Origin: Bradyrhizobium sp. 170
GTDB taxonomy: Bacteria > Pseudomonadota > Alphaproteobacteria > Rhizobiales > Xanthobacteraceae
DNA: 64,000 nt
Direction: 5' to 3'
Assembly (NCBI RefSeq): GCF_023101085.1
Contig: NZ_CP064703.1
Coordinates: 5,146,001-5,210,000, forward strand
Below, in pieces: positions 52,266 to 61,147 of this stretch. The notes under the pieces are model-generated. The model had not been told where the DNA came from and ran no database searches. It was given only the letters and a program-made list of their open reading frames with translations. The position numbers were made by a program, and so were the translations under genes. The stretch's first letter is position 1. Every line of letters starts with the position of its first letter.

Positions 52266-53432
52266 TCAGTACGACTTCGGCAAACCCAGCACCTTCTCGG
52301 CGATAAAGCTGAGAATGAGCTGCGGGCTGATCGGCGCGATGCGCGGGATCAGGGATTCCCGCAAATAACGCTCGACGTGATATTCCTTCGCATAACCGAA
52401 TCCGCCATGGGTCATCACCGCCTGTTCGCAGGCGTGGAACCCGGCTTCCGCTGCGAGATACTTTGCAGCATTGGCAGCCGGGCCACATTGCATGCCTTGG
52501 TCGTATTGCCAGCCCGCGCGCAGCACCATCATCCACGCGGCTTCCAGCTCCATCCAGTTTTTCGCCAGCGGATGCTGAATGCCCTGGTTCATGCCGATCG
52601 GGCGGTTGAACACGATGCGGTTCTTGGCGTAGGCCGCGGCGCGCGACAGCGCGATCTGGCCGAGCCCCACCGCTTCCGCCGCGATCAGGATGCGCTCGGG
52701 ATTCATGCCGTGCAGGATATATTCGAAGCCGCGGCCTTCTTCGCCCAGGCGATCCTCGACCGGGATCTCGAAATTCTCGAAGAACAATTCGTTGGAATCG
52801 ACGGGCTTGCGGCCCATCTTTTCGATCTCATGCACAGTGACGCGCTGCTTGTCGAAGTCGGTGTAGAACAGGCTCAAGCCCTGCGTCGGCGTCTTCACCT
52901 CTTCCAGCGGCGTGGTGCGCGCCAGCAGCAGGATCTTGTTGGCGACCTGGGCGGTGGAAATCCAGACCTTCTGGCCGTTGACGACGTATTTGTCGCCTTG
53001 GCGCACTGCGCGGGTTTTCAGCTGCGTCGTGTTCAACCCGGTATTGGGTTCGGTCACGGCGAAACATGACTTGTCGCGACCGTCGATGATCGGCGGCAAC
53101 ATGCGCGTGCATTGCTCCTTGGTGCCGAACACGACGACGGGATTGAGCCCGAACACGTTCATATGCACGGCGGAAGCACCGGACATGCCGGCGCCCGATT
53201 CCGCAATCGTCCGCATCATGATCGCAGCGTCGGTAATGCCGAGCCCCGACCCGCCATATTCCTCGGGGATGCAGATGCCGAGCCAGCCGGCGTCCGCCAG
53301 CGCACGATGGAAGTCGGCGGGGTAGCCGCCCTCCTTGTCTTTTTTCAACCAATAGGCATCGTCGAAGCGCGAACAGATTTTTCCGACCGCATCCCGGATC
53401 GATTCCTGGTTGGCTGAGAGTGCGAAATCCAT
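52266..53432 (-). CDS. Acyl-CoA dehydrogenase with relocated catalytic base
   Basis: A 388-residue FAD enzyme of the acyl-CoA dehydrogenase family, with CFAVTEPNTGLNTTQL (123-138), VNGQKVWIST and THGGFGYAKEYHVERYLRE. At the usual C-terminal base position it reads IAPISPQ rather than EGT, so no glutamate is there. Instead E246 in MNPERILIA aligns with the base of isovaleryl-CoA and long-chain acyl-CoA dehydrogenases. It thus likely handles a branched or bulky acyl-CoA. It ends a short operon after the CoA-transferase gene, 10 bases apart. Confidence 0.9.
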   Translation of the reverse strand: MDFALSANQESIRDAVGKICSRFDDAYWLKKDKEGGYPADFHRALADAGWLGICIPEEYGGSGLGITDAAIMMRTIAESGAGMSGASAVHMNVFGLNPVVVFGTKEQCTRMLPPIIDGRDKSCFAVTEPNTGLNTTQLKTRAVRQGDKYVVNGQKVWISTAQVANKILLLARTTPLEEVKTPTQGLSLFYTDFDKQRVTVHEIEKMGRKPVDSNELFFENFEIPVEDRLGEEGRGFEYILHGMNPERILIAAEAVGLGQIALSRAAAYAKNRIVFNRPIGMNQGIQHPLAKNWMELEAAWMMVLRAGWQYDQGMQCGPAANAAKYLAAEAGFHACEQAVMTHGGFGYAKEYHVERYLRESLIPRIAPISPQLILSFIAEKVLGLPKSY

Positions 53433-53442
53433 CTATCCGTCC

Positions 53443-54645
53443 TTACGTGTTTGAAGCGGTCTTGGTGACGCCATCGCGCACCAGCGCTGCGATCTCATCC
53501 GCCGAAAAGCCTGCTTGCTGGAGGATTTCCGCGCCGTGCTCGCTCAGGCGCGGGGCCAGCCGGTTCGTTTCCACCGGCGTTTCCGAAAATCGCGCCGACG
53601 GCCTCATGTTGCGGATGCGGCCCTCGGTCGGATGATCGACGACCGGGAAGAAATCCGTCGCGACGATGTGCGGATCCTGCAACAAGCTTTCGAGGTCGTG
53701 CATCGGCATGACCGGCACGTCGGCCTTTTCCAGGATAGCGGTCCACTCGGCGGTGGTTTTGGTCTCGAGGATGCGCGCCAGTTCGGCATAGACTGTATCG
53801 ATATTGACGGCGCGGCCGGCGAAGGTCGCAAATTTCGGGTGGACGCGAAGGTCGTCGCGCCCGGTGGCATCAAAGAAATTCTGCCACTGCTTGTCGTTAT
53901 AAACGATCACGCAGATATAGCCGTCCGAAGTCTTGTACGGCCGCCGGTCCGGCGACAGGTGCCGCGCATAGCCGCCCTTGTCGAGCGGCGGCTCATAGGT
54001 GAGACCGCCCATATGATCGCCCATCACGAAACCGGCCATGGTCTCGAACATCGGGATATCGACGCGCTGGCCGCGTCCGGTGCGGTTGCGATCGACGAGG
54101 CTGGCGCAGATCGCGCCGACCGCAGTGAGCCCGACGATACGGTCGACCAGCGCATTCGGGACATAGCGCGGCACGCCGTCGGCGGTCTGCGCCATCAGCG
54201 CCGGCAGTGCGGTCGCGCCCTGGATCAGATCGTCATAGGCGGGCTTTGCCGCATAGGGCCCGTCCTGGCCGAAGCCAAACACACCGGCGTAGATCAGGCG
54301 CGGGTTGATTTCCGACACCACGTCGTAGCCGAGATTCAGCCGCGCCATCGCTTGTGGGCGCACATTGTAGACCAGCACGTCGGCGGATTTGATCAGCCGC
54401 AGCACGGCGTCGCGCCCGGCCGGCTTCTTCAAATCGAGACAGATCGAGCGCTTGCTGCGGTTGGTGTTGAGGAACACCGGCCCCATGCCGGGATGACGGG
54501 TCGGCCCGATCTGCCGCGTCACGTCGCCGTCGAGCGATTCCACCTTGATGACGTCGGCGCCGTAGTCGCCGAGCATCTGGGTCGCATAGGGCCCCATCAG
54601 CACGGTCGTCATGTCGATGACCTTGATGCCTTCCAATGGTCCCAT
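53443..54645 (-). CDS. Class III (CaiB/BaiF) CoA-transferase
   Basis: A 400-residue family III CoA-transferase with the interlocked-ring fold. The N-terminal PLEGIKVIDMTTVLMGPYAT and the catalytic aspartate D168 (ALVDRIVG), which forms the acyl anhydride intermediate, are both visible. It moves CoA between carboxylic acids and so activates a substrate without ATP. It is followed 10 bases later by an acyl-CoA dehydrogenase gene, a common pairing for acid activation followed by oxidation. An in-frame TTG two codons upstream is a possible start; the ATG is preferred. Confidence 0.9.
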   Translation of the reverse strand: MGPLEGIKVIDMTTVLMGPYATQMLGDYGADVIKVESLDGDVTRQIGPTRHPGMGPVFLNTNRSKRSICLDLKKPAGRDAVLRLIKSADVLVYNVRPQAMARLNLGYDVVSEINPRLIYAGVFGFGQDGPYAAKPAYDDLIQGATALPALMAQTADGVPRYVPNALVDRIVGLTAVGAICASLVDRNRTGRGQRVDIPMFETMAGFVMGDHMGGLTYEPPLDKGGYARHLSPDRRPYKTSDGYICVIVYNDKQWQNFFDATGRDDLRVHPKFATFAGRAVNIDTVYAELARILETKTTAEWTAILEKADVPVMPMHDLESLLQDPHIVATDFFPVVDHPTEGRIRNMRPSARFSETPVETNRLAPRLSEHGAEILQQAGFSADEIAALVRDGVTKTASNT

Positions 54646-54751
54646 GGTCAATTCGCTCCCGGATTGTCGTTCCGGCCAAGTAGCGGGAGGATATTACCAA
54701 GATCAAGCGCGCCTGGCGTATGGGCGTATGCGCTGGAGACCAATAACCGAC

Positions 54752-54880
54752 GTCGTCCCTGCGAACACAGGACCCATACGCCGTGCGGCCGGTGGTTACG
54801 GGAAGTTCTGGTTGCCTTCGCCCCGGCCTGCCTTAACCCACACCCTGTGGTTATGGGTCCCTGCGTTCGCAGGGACGACG
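54752..54880. repeat. Palindromic repeat, family H
   Basis: Ends cgtcgtccctgcgaacacag and gcgttcgcagggacgacg form a long imperfect stem; inner gacccata / tatgggtc pair as well. It fills the gap upstream of the CoA-transferase gene. Confidence 0.8.
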
Positions 54881-54898
54881 ATAGAGCGGTGTTAGCGG

Positions 54899-55099
54899 CT
54901 ATTTCTTGGACCTGGCGTCGCGTTCCCGGGTCAGGCGCTCCAGCTCTTCATTCTGCTGGCTGAGGCGGTCGGCGATGCGCGCTTCGTTCCGTTCTCCGGA
55001 GGCGGCGGCAGCCTGTTCGATCAACTGCCGGATATTGTCTTCCAGAATCCTGATCCGGCTGTTCAGTTCTGCCGATGACAACGAACTTTCGTTGCTCAT
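54899..55099 (-). CDS. Small coiled-coil hypothetical protein
   Basis: A 66-residue, highly charged helical protein with heptad spacing (AELNSRIRILEDNIRQLIEQ ... NEELERLTRERDARSKK). GGAG lies upstream of the ATG. The frame is open further upstream only because it enters a repeat. No domain is recognised; similar small coiled-coil proteins occur in Bradyrhizobium genomes. It is isolated between two repeats, with no evident partner. Confidence 0.65.
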   Translation of the reverse strand: MSNESSLSSAELNSRIRILEDNIRQLIEQAAAASGERNEARIADRLSQQNEELERLTRERDARSKK

Positions 55100-55118
55100 G
55101 ATGCACGCTCCGGAAATT

Positions 55119-55209
55119 GTAGGGTGGGCAAAGCGAAGCCTGCCCACCAGCCTCATCCGACGGCACTTAACGCGTGGGCACGGCGCTAGCGCGCCTTTGC
55201 CCACCCTAC
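55119..55209. repeat. Palindromic repeat, family D, copy 4
   Basis: Arms gtagggtgggcaaag and ctttgcccaccctac with a less well paired centre. It lies between the coiled-coil gene and the thiolase gene. Confidence 0.92.
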
Positions 55210-55225
55210 GGTAGCACGTTTCTGG

Positions 55226-56395
55226 CTACTTCGCAGGCTCCAGCACGGAGACGTAGTTCGCCACCGCCGCGCCGCCCATGTTAAAGATGCCTGCGAGCTT
55301 GGGGTTCTTGAGTTGCATGCCCTCGGGCGCCTGGCCGACGAGCTGCATCGCGCTCATCACGTGCATGGAGACGCCGGTGGCGCCGATCGGGTGGCCCTTG
55401 GCCTTGAGGCCGCCGGACGGATTGACCGGCAGCTTGCCGTCCTTCTGGGTCCAGCCTTCCAGAATCGCGCGGGCGCCCTGCCCGCGCGGCGTCAGGCCCA
55501 TCGCTTCATATTCGATCAGTTCGGCAACCGTGAAACAGTCATGGGTTTCCACGAACGACAGATCGGAGAGCTGCACGCCGGCCTGCGCCAGCGCGCGCTG
55601 CCAGGCAACCGTGCAGCCTTCGAACTGCAGGATGTCGCGCTTGGACATCGGCAGGAAATCCTGCGCGTGCGCGGTGGCGCGGAAGTTGACGGCTTTGGCC
55701 ATCGTCTTCGCGGTCTCCGAATCCGTCAGCACCAGCGCCGCCGCGCCATCCGACACCAGCGAACAGTCCGTACGCTTCAGGGGGCCGGCGACAAACGGGT
55801 TCTTCTCGCTCTCGGCGCGGCAGAACTCGTAGCCAAAGTCCTTGCGCATCTGCGCATAGGGGTTGGCGACGCCGTTCTTGTGGTTCTTGGCCGCGATCAT
55901 CGCCAGCGCGTCCGACTGGTCGCCATATTTCTGGAAATAGCTTTGCGCGATCTTGCCGAACACTCCGGCAAAGCCGCCGACGGTGTCGCCGTCCTCAGGC
56001 AGATAGGACGCCTTCAGGAGATAACGCCCGATATCGGCCGAGGGCGTCCGCGTCATCTGCTCGACGCCGACCACCAGCACGATTTTGGCCGCGCCCGCAG
56101 CAATCGCCCGGATGCCCTGATGCACCGCTGCCGAACCGGTGGCGCAGGCGTTCTCGACGCGCGTCGTCGGCTTGAAGCGCAATTTCGGGTCGGCCTGCAG
56201 CACCAGCGAGGCCGTGAAATCCTGCGGCGAGAAGCCGGCATTGAAATGCCCGAGTACGATCTCGTCAACGTCTTCGGCTGATATGCCGGCGTCGGCCAGC
56301 GCATCGGTCGCAACCTTGACCACGAGGCTCTCGACGGTTTCCGCGTCGAACTTGCCGAATGGCGTGTGCGCCCATCCGACGATGCTGGCTGTCAT
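55226..56395 (-). CDS. Acetyl-CoA acetyltransferase-type thiolase (SCP-x-like)
   Basis: A 389-residue thiolase. All catalytic features are present: nucleophile C84 in VENACATGSAA, THDCFTVAE, KAKGHPIGATG with the active-site histidine, and a C-terminal IFNMGGAAVAN segment. It should cleave 3-oxoacyl-CoA with CoA or run the reverse condensation. AGGGAGA precedes the ATG. It contrasts with the cysteine-less thiolase-fold protein 3 kb downstream on the same strand, and may carry out the true thiolysis step of this acyl-CoA gene group. It has no adjacent DUF35 gene. Confidence 0.92.
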   Translation of the reverse strand: MTASIVGWAHTPFGKFDAETVESLVVKVATDALADAGISAEDVDEIVLGHFNAGFSPQDFTASLVLQADPKLRFKPTTRVENACATGSAAVHQGIRAIAAGAAKIVLVVGVEQMTRTPSADIGRYLLKASYLPEDGDTVGGFAGVFGKIAQSYFQKYGDQSDALAMIAAKNHKNGVANPYAQMRKDFGYEFCRAESEKNPFVAGPLKRTDCSLVSDGAAALVLTDSETAKTMAKAVNFRATAHAQDFLPMSKRDILQFEGCTVAWQRALAQAGVQLSDLSFVETHDCFTVAELIEYEAMGLTPRGQGARAILEGWTQKDGKLPVNPSGGLKAKGHPIGATGVSMHVMSAMQLVGQAPEGMQLKNPKLAGIFNMGGAAVANYVSVLEPAK

Positions 56396-56450
56396 GGTCG
56401 TTCTCCCTGTTTCGGTTCTGAAGCCTTTGTAGCCTATCGGGAAAAAGACT

Positions 56451-57101
56451 TCACGCCGGTTTCAGCGATTTCAGGGCCCGTGCGCACATGGCGGTTATGC
56501 CAGCCCAGTTGCCGGACCTGATATCGGCGGCCGGACAGAGCCAGGAACCGCCCACCGCCACCACATTCGGCTCGGCCAGCCAGCTCGCCGCATTGGCCTC
56601 GCCGATGCCGCCGGTCGGGCAAACCCAGATATTCGGAAACGGCCCGGCCAGCGCCCGAAGTGCCTTGATACCGCCGGCCTGCTCGGCGGGAAAGAATTTC
56701 ACGAGATCGAAGCCGGCCGCCAGCGCCTGCATCAGCTCCGAAGCTGTCGCGATCCCCGGCGCAAACGGCAGGTCGCTCGCGGCGGCGGCTTTCAATAGTT
56801 CCGGCGTCGCCCCCGGGCTGATGCCGAATCTGGCTCCGAGCGCGCAGGCTCGCGCCAGATCGTCGCCGTTCAGGATCGTGCCGATACCGACGACGGCTTC
56901 CGGCACCTCCGCGATCATGGCCTTGGCTGCGTCTGCGGCGACCGGCGTTCGCAGGGTAACCTCCAGCACGCGCACCCCGCCTGCAACCAGCGCGCGCGCC
57001 AGCGGCACCGCGTCCTCAAGCCGTTCGATGGTGAGCACGGGGATCACCGTGGCGGATTTGAAGATGGCGGCGAGTTTTTCCTGCCTTGTGGCTGCGGTCA
57101 T
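56451..57101 (-). CDS. eda: 2-dehydro-3-deoxy-phosphogluconate (KDPG) aldolase
   Basis: A 216-residue class I aldolase that splits KDPG to pyruvate and glyceraldehyde 3-phosphate; the family can also act on 4-hydroxy-2-oxoglutarate. The Schiff-base lysine is K135 in VKFFPAE and the general base is E47 in LEVTLRT; CPTGGIG binds phosphate. The ATG overlaps the kinase gene stop by four bases and has AAGG upstream. It is the last gene of the minus-strand sugar-acid operon. A related aldolase substrate cannot be excluded. Confidence 0.93.
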   Translation of the reverse strand: MTAATRQEKLAAIFKSATVIPVLTIERLEDAVPLARALVAGGVRVLEVTLRTPVAADAAKAMIAEVPEAVVGIGTILNGDDLARACALGARFGISPGATPELLKAAAASDLPFAPGIATASELMQALAAGFDLVKFFPAEQAGGIKALRALAGPFPNIWVCPTGGIGEANAASWLAEPNVVAVGGSWLCPAADIRSGNWAGITAMCARALKSLKPA

Positions 57102-58036
57102 GGAGATGCCTTGCGAGAGATAGCGGGAATGAGTCCGGGCGGCATCGCCGCGCGCGGGATGATCGCACCGGGATGGCATACCACAACCCCGGCGAGGCGG
57201 TGCCCCGCCCGCGCGGCTTCGATCGGCTCCGCGCCAAGGAGGCGCGCGGCAACATAGGCGGCAGCAAAACTGTCGCCGGCCGCCGTGGTATCGACAACGG
57301 GCGCCTTCAACGGCTCGGCCTTGACCGGATGAAGCGTGCCCTGAAGGCGAAGAATGCTCGCCGGTTCCGAAAGCTTCAGCACCACCTCGGCACCCGGAAT
57401 CCGCGCCAGCAAGGCTTCATTGCTTTCGCCGGGATAGAGCGGCAGCAAGTCCTCGCTGGACGCCAGCACGATATCGGCTGCGGCAAAGGCCTCCTGGAAA
57501 ACGGCGCGTGCGACGTCGAGATCGGGCCAGCCGCGCGCACGGAAATTGGTATCGAAGGCAAAACGTGCCCCACTTTCACGCGCGCCCTTGAGCGCCGCAA
57601 ACAGCCGCGCCCGGCCCTCTCCACCATAAAGCGAGAGCGTGATCGCCGAGAGATAGATCAAATCATAGCCAGCGAGCGAATTCAGGATCTCCGGCGTCTG
57701 CGGCAAATCCATCAGGCTGCGGGCCGCTGCGCTATCGCGCCAGTGAAAGAATCGGCGTTCGCCTTTGTCGTCGGTCTGGATCATGTAGAGGCCCGGCAGC
57801 TTGCCCGGCAGCCGCATCACCCGCCTGGTCCCGATCCCCTCCGCCGCCCAGCCGGCGATCATTTCGTCGCTGAGGCTGTCGTCGCCGAGCGCGGTGACAT
57901 AGTCGGCGCCGACGCCGAGCCGGGCGAGATAGACGGCGGTATTGAGCGTGTCGCCGCCATAGCCGCGCGAAAACAGGCCACTGTCAGCCTGCTTCAGCTC
58001 GACCATGCATTCGCCGATGCAGGCTACCTTGCTCAT
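57098..58036 (-). CDS. kdgK: PfkB-family 2-keto-3-deoxygluconate kinase
   Basis: A 312-residue ribokinase-fold sugar kinase. It starts with CIGECMVELKQ, as in KDG kinases, has the substrate GGDTLNTAVYLARLG segment (28-42), and ends with the PfkB signature DTTAAGDSFAAAY, where D255 is the catalytic base. It would phosphorylate 2-keto-3-deoxygluconate to KDPG, the substrate of the aldolase gene that follows with a 4-base overlap. The pair forms the lower Entner-Doudoroff branch. Confidence 0.92.
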   Translation of the reverse strand: MSKVACIGECMVELKQADSGLFSRGYGGDTLNTAVYLARLGVGADYVTALGDDSLSDEMIAGWAAEGIGTRRVMRLPGKLPGLYMIQTDDKGERRFFHWRDSAAARSLMDLPQTPEILNSLAGYDLIYLSAITLSLYGGEGRARLFAALKGARESGARFAFDTNFRARGWPDLDVARAVFQEAFAAADIVLASSEDLLPLYPGESNEALLARIPGAEVVLKLSEPASILRLQGTLHPVKAEPLKAPVVDTTAAGDSFAAAYVAARLLGAEPIEAARAGHRLAGVVVCHPGAIIPRAAMPPGLIPAISRKASP

Positions 58037-58069
58037 GACCGCATTCGCGTGAAGAAACGTGAAGTCACG

Positions 58070-59056
58070 TTAGCCTGCGAACTTGCCGCCCAGCTCACCC
58101 TCGATGTGAATTCGGATGATATCGTCAAACGTCTTCTCGGCGGTGGTGAAGCCGAGCTTGAGCGCGCGGTCGGCGACGAAGTCGCGCGGCCAGCCAGAGA
58201 CGATGCCAATGATGGTCGGATCGGGCACCCGCTTGATGCGCGCGGTGACGTTCTTGCCGGCGACGCGATCGAGGGCTGCGATCTGTTCGCCGACGGTCAC
58301 CGACATGCCGGGCATGCTCAGGTTACGCCGCGGCCCCATCGCGTTGAGGTCCATGGTGCCGGCGTGGATCAGAAAACCCACCGCCGATTTCGGCGAGGCG
58401 TGCCAGTGCCGCACGTCTTCGGAGACCGGCAGCACCGCCTCCTCGCCCGCCAGCGGCTCGCGGATGATGTTGGAGAAGAAGCCGGAAGCGGCCTTGTTCG
58501 GCTTGCCCGGCCGCACGCAGATCGTCGGCAGGCGGATCGAGATGCCGTCGAGCATGCCCTTGCGAGTGTAGTCGTTGATCAGGAGTTCGCAGATCGACTT
58601 CTGCGTGCCGTAGCTCGTCAGCGGCGTGTGGAAGAATTCGTCGCCGATCTTTTCCGGGAACGGCGCGCCGAACACCGCGATCGAGGACGTGAACACCAGC
58701 CGAGGCTTGTAGCCGCCGCCGGCGTGGCGGATGGCATCGATCAGAAATCGCGTGCCGTCGAGATTGATCCGATAACCCTTGTCGAATTCGGCCTCGGCCT
58801 CGCCGGAGACGATCGCGGCGAGATGAAAGATCACGTCCGGCCGATTGGCGATCAGCGGCGCCGCCGCCCCGGCGTCAGCGAAATCAGAGGCCACGACCTC
58901 GATCGGAATCGACGCGTTGGCGGGCTTGGCTGGCGTCACCACGTCCTGCAACGTCATGCGGGTGATGTCGTGCTTGCCGAGGCGGCCTTCGCGCAGCAGC
59001 CGTTCGGTCAGCTTGCGGCCGACCATGCCGGCGGCGCCCAAAATCAGAATGTGCAA
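58070..59056 (-). CDS. NAD-dependent sugar-acid dehydrogenase, DenD-like (extended SDR)
   Basis: A 328-residue extended SDR. The NAD loop is GAAGMVG (7-13) and the catalytic set is S124/S125, Y149 and K153 (SYGTQKS). The sequence resembles D-erythronate dehydrogenase DenD, which oxidises a tetronate at C2. In the known tetronate route the later enzymes are OtnI, OtnK and OtnC, not the KDG kinase and KDPG aldolase seen here, so the substrate is probably another aldonate or sugar. It is 33 bases upstream of kdgK, in the same operon. Confidence 0.85.
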   Translation of the reverse strand: MHILILGAAGMVGRKLTERLLREGRLGKHDITRMTLQDVVTPAKPANASIPIEVVASDFADAGAAAPLIANRPDVIFHLAAIVSGEAEAEFDKGYRINLDGTRFLIDAIRHAGGGYKPRLVFTSSIAVFGAPFPEKIGDEFFHTPLTSYGTQKSICELLINDYTRKGMLDGISIRLPTICVRPGKPNKAASGFFSNIIREPLAGEEAVLPVSEDVRHWHASPKSAVGFLIHAGTMDLNAMGPRRNLSMPGMSVTVGEQIAALDRVAGKNVTARIKRVPDPTIIGIVSGWPRDFVADRALKLGFTTAEKTFDDIIRIHIEGELGGKFAG

Positions 59057-59080
59057 GACCCGTCTCCTTTTTGAATTCTT

Positions 59081-59132
59081 CTATAGCGTTTTCAAGCGAA
59101 GTGGGAACCGGTTCGCGTGAAGAAAACGCGTC
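59081..59132. repeat. Structured repeat, family F, copy 2
   Basis: Inverted relative to copy 1 near 30.6 kb. Arms GCGTTTTC and GAAAACGC flank aagcgaagtggg and ccggttcgcgtgaag. It separates the permease genes from the dehydrogenase gene. Confidence 0.75.
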
Positions 59133-59164
59133 AAGAAATAATGTCCGACACGGGCCTCAAGCGC

Positions 59165-60100
59165 TCACTCTTTCACGGCTCCCGTCATGGCCGACACATA
59201 ATGCTCGACGAAGAAGGCGTAAAGGATGACCAGCGGCAGCGAGCCCGCCAGTGCTCCGGCCATCAGCGAACCCCAGCGATAGACATCGCCATCGACGAAT
59301 TCGTTGACGATCGCGACCGGCACCGTCTTGTTGGAGGTCGATTGCAGGAACGTGAGCGCATAGATGAACTCGTTCCAGCACAGCGTGAAGCAGAAGATGA
59401 ACGCCGAAATCAGCCCGGGGATCGCCAGCGGCAGCACGATCTTGACCAGGATCTGCCAGCGGCTGGCGCCATCGATCAGCGCGCATTCTTCCAGCTCGAA
59501 CGGGATGGTCTTGAAATAACCCATCAGCAGCCAGGTCGAGAACGGGATCAGGATGGTCGGATAGGTCAGGATCAACGCCATCGGCGAGTCGAACAGACCG
59601 TACTGGAACACGACGGTCGCAAGCGGGATGAACAGGATCGAGGGCGGCACCAAGTATGACAGAAAGATCAGCCCGCCGACCCATTGCGCGCCGCGATAGC
59701 GCAGCCGTACGATCGCGTAGGCCGCCAGTACGCTGGCGATGATTGACAGGATGGTGGCGCAGACCGCGACATACATCGTGTTCCAGAGCCACATCGGATA
59801 GTGGCTTTCGAACAGGAGCTTGTAAAAGTGCTTGAGGGTCGGATTCCAGGTCCAGAACGGGTTGTACTTGTCGAGGTCGAGCAGTTGCTCGTCCGGTTTG
59901 ATCGCCGTCAGCCCCATCCAGTAAAACGGAAACAGCAGCACGAACACGATGATCGCCAGCGGCATATAGAGCGTCACCATCCGTCGCGGCACCGACTGCA
60001 GATAGCTCATGCCCTCGCTGTGATCGTCCTTCGCAACGGTCGGCGCCGAGCCATGCAGTACGGCCTTGAGATCAATCCGCGAGGTGGGAAGATCAGTCAT
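59165..60100 (-). CDS. Carbohydrate ABC transporter permease, MalG type
   Basis: A 311-residue inner-membrane protein with six hydrophobic segments. The ATPase-coupling EAA loop reads EECALIDGASRWQILVKIVL. The topology and C-terminus fit the MalG/UgpE (CUT1) group. It pairs with the permease encoded just upstream. Its ATG lies within the end of that gene (8-base overlap), preceded by AGGGTG. The substrate is set by the binding protein; context suggests a sugar or sugar acid. Confidence 0.93.
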   Translation of the reverse strand: MTDLPTSRIDLKAVLHGSAPTVAKDDHSEGMSYLQSVPRRMVTLYMPLAIIVFVLLFPFYWMGLTAIKPDEQLLDLDKYNPFWTWNPTLKHFYKLLFESHYPMWLWNTMYVAVCATILSIIASVLAAYAIVRLRYRGAQWVGGLIFLSYLVPPSILFIPLATVVFQYGLFDSPMALILTYPTILIPFSTWLLMGYFKTIPFELEECALIDGASRWQILVKIVLPLAIPGLISAFIFCFTLCWNEFIYALTFLQSTSNKTVPVAIVNEFVDGDVYRWGSLMAGALAGSLPLVILYAFFVEHYVSAMTGAVKE

Positions 60101-61052
60101 TGTTTTCACCCTGCTGCCACTTGCGACGCTGCAGCCCGAACCAGGAAACCATGATCGCGGCGAGCAGGAACGGGATCATCGCGCTCGAGATCGCAGCGCC
60201 CTCGCCGAGCTGGCCGGCGATAATGGCGCGCTGATACGACAACGTCGCCATCAGGTGCGTTGCGTTGACCGGACCACCCCGCGTCATCGCCCAGATCAGC
60301 TGGAAGTCGGTGAAGGTGAAGAGCACGGAGAACGTCATCACCACGGCGATGATCGGGGTCAGCAGCGGATAGGTGATGAAGCGGAACATCTCCCATTTGC
60401 TGGCGCCATCGAGCGTTGCCGCCTCGTAGAGCGAGGGTTGCACCGTCTGCAGGCCGGCGAGCAGCGTGATCGCGACAAAGGGAACACCGCGCCAGATATT
60501 GGCGAAGATCACGCATATCCGTGCCCAGGTGACATCGCCGAGAAAGTTGATGTTCTCGGTGATCACGCCCATCTGCTTCAGCGACCACGAGATGATCGAG
60601 AATTGCGAATCGAAAATCCACCAGAACGCCAGCGCCGACAGCACGGTCGGCACGATGAAGGGGATCAGCACCAGCGCGCGCAGCATCGCCTTGAACGGCA
60701 TGTTCTCGTTCAGCAGCAGCGCCAGATAAAGCCCGATCCCGAATTTGATCGCGCTTGCGATGAATGTGTACAGGAGTGTGTTGAATACCGACAGCCAGAA
60801 GATGGTGTCGCCCCACAACCACTCATAATTCTCGACGCCGATGAATTCGCCGGGCCGGCCGATCTTGGCGTCGGTGAAGGAGATCCAGACGCCGAGGCCC
60901 AACGGATAGGCCAAGAAGAATATCAGGAACGCCATCGCCGGCATCATAAACCAGAAACCGAGCCAGTTGCGGTTGGTCCTGAGCTGATCCCACGCGGTGG
61001 CCTCGCGAATCTGCCGCTTGGCCGTCCGGGGTTGCAGTGCGATGTCAGCCAT
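60093..61052 (-). CDS. Carbohydrate ABC transporter permease, MalF type
   Basis: A 319-residue inner-membrane protein with six main hydrophobic segments after a 40-residue cytosolic N-terminus. The EAA loop is YEAATLDGASKWEMFRFITY. The N-terminal FMMPAMAFLIFFLAYPLGLG is typical of MalF/UgpA-like CUT1 permeases. It forms a heterodimer with the following permease and is coupled to it by overlap. It lies about 95 bases downstream of the binding protein gene. Confidence 0.93.
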   Translation of the reverse strand: MADIALQPRTAKRQIREATAWDQLRTNRNWLGFWFMMPAMAFLIFFLAYPLGLGVWISFTDAKIGRPGEFIGVENYEWLWGDTIFWLSVFNTLLYTFIASAIKFGIGLYLALLLNENMPFKAMLRALVLIPFIVPTVLSALAFWWIFDSQFSIISWSLKQMGVITENINFLGDVTWARICVIFANIWRGVPFVAITLLAGLQTVQPSLYEAATLDGASKWEMFRFITYPLLTPIIAVVMTFSVLFTFTDFQLIWAMTRGGPVNATHLMATLSYQRAIIAGQLGEGAAISSAMIPFLLAAIMVSWFGLQRRKWQQGENND

Positions 61053-61147
61053 TGGCGAAATCCCGCGATGTCATCGACGGCATTACCGTCGTCCGCATTT
61101 TTCTTGTTGAAGCGAGCCGCAATCGCTCGCGGCTCGCTTCAGTGTCG

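Noticed and set aside
57086..59074. A 662-codon plus-strand open frame across eda, kdgK and the DenD-like gene
   Set aside because: It is an antisense shadow: Arg/Asp/His-rich, no recognisable domain, while the opposite frames are well supported.
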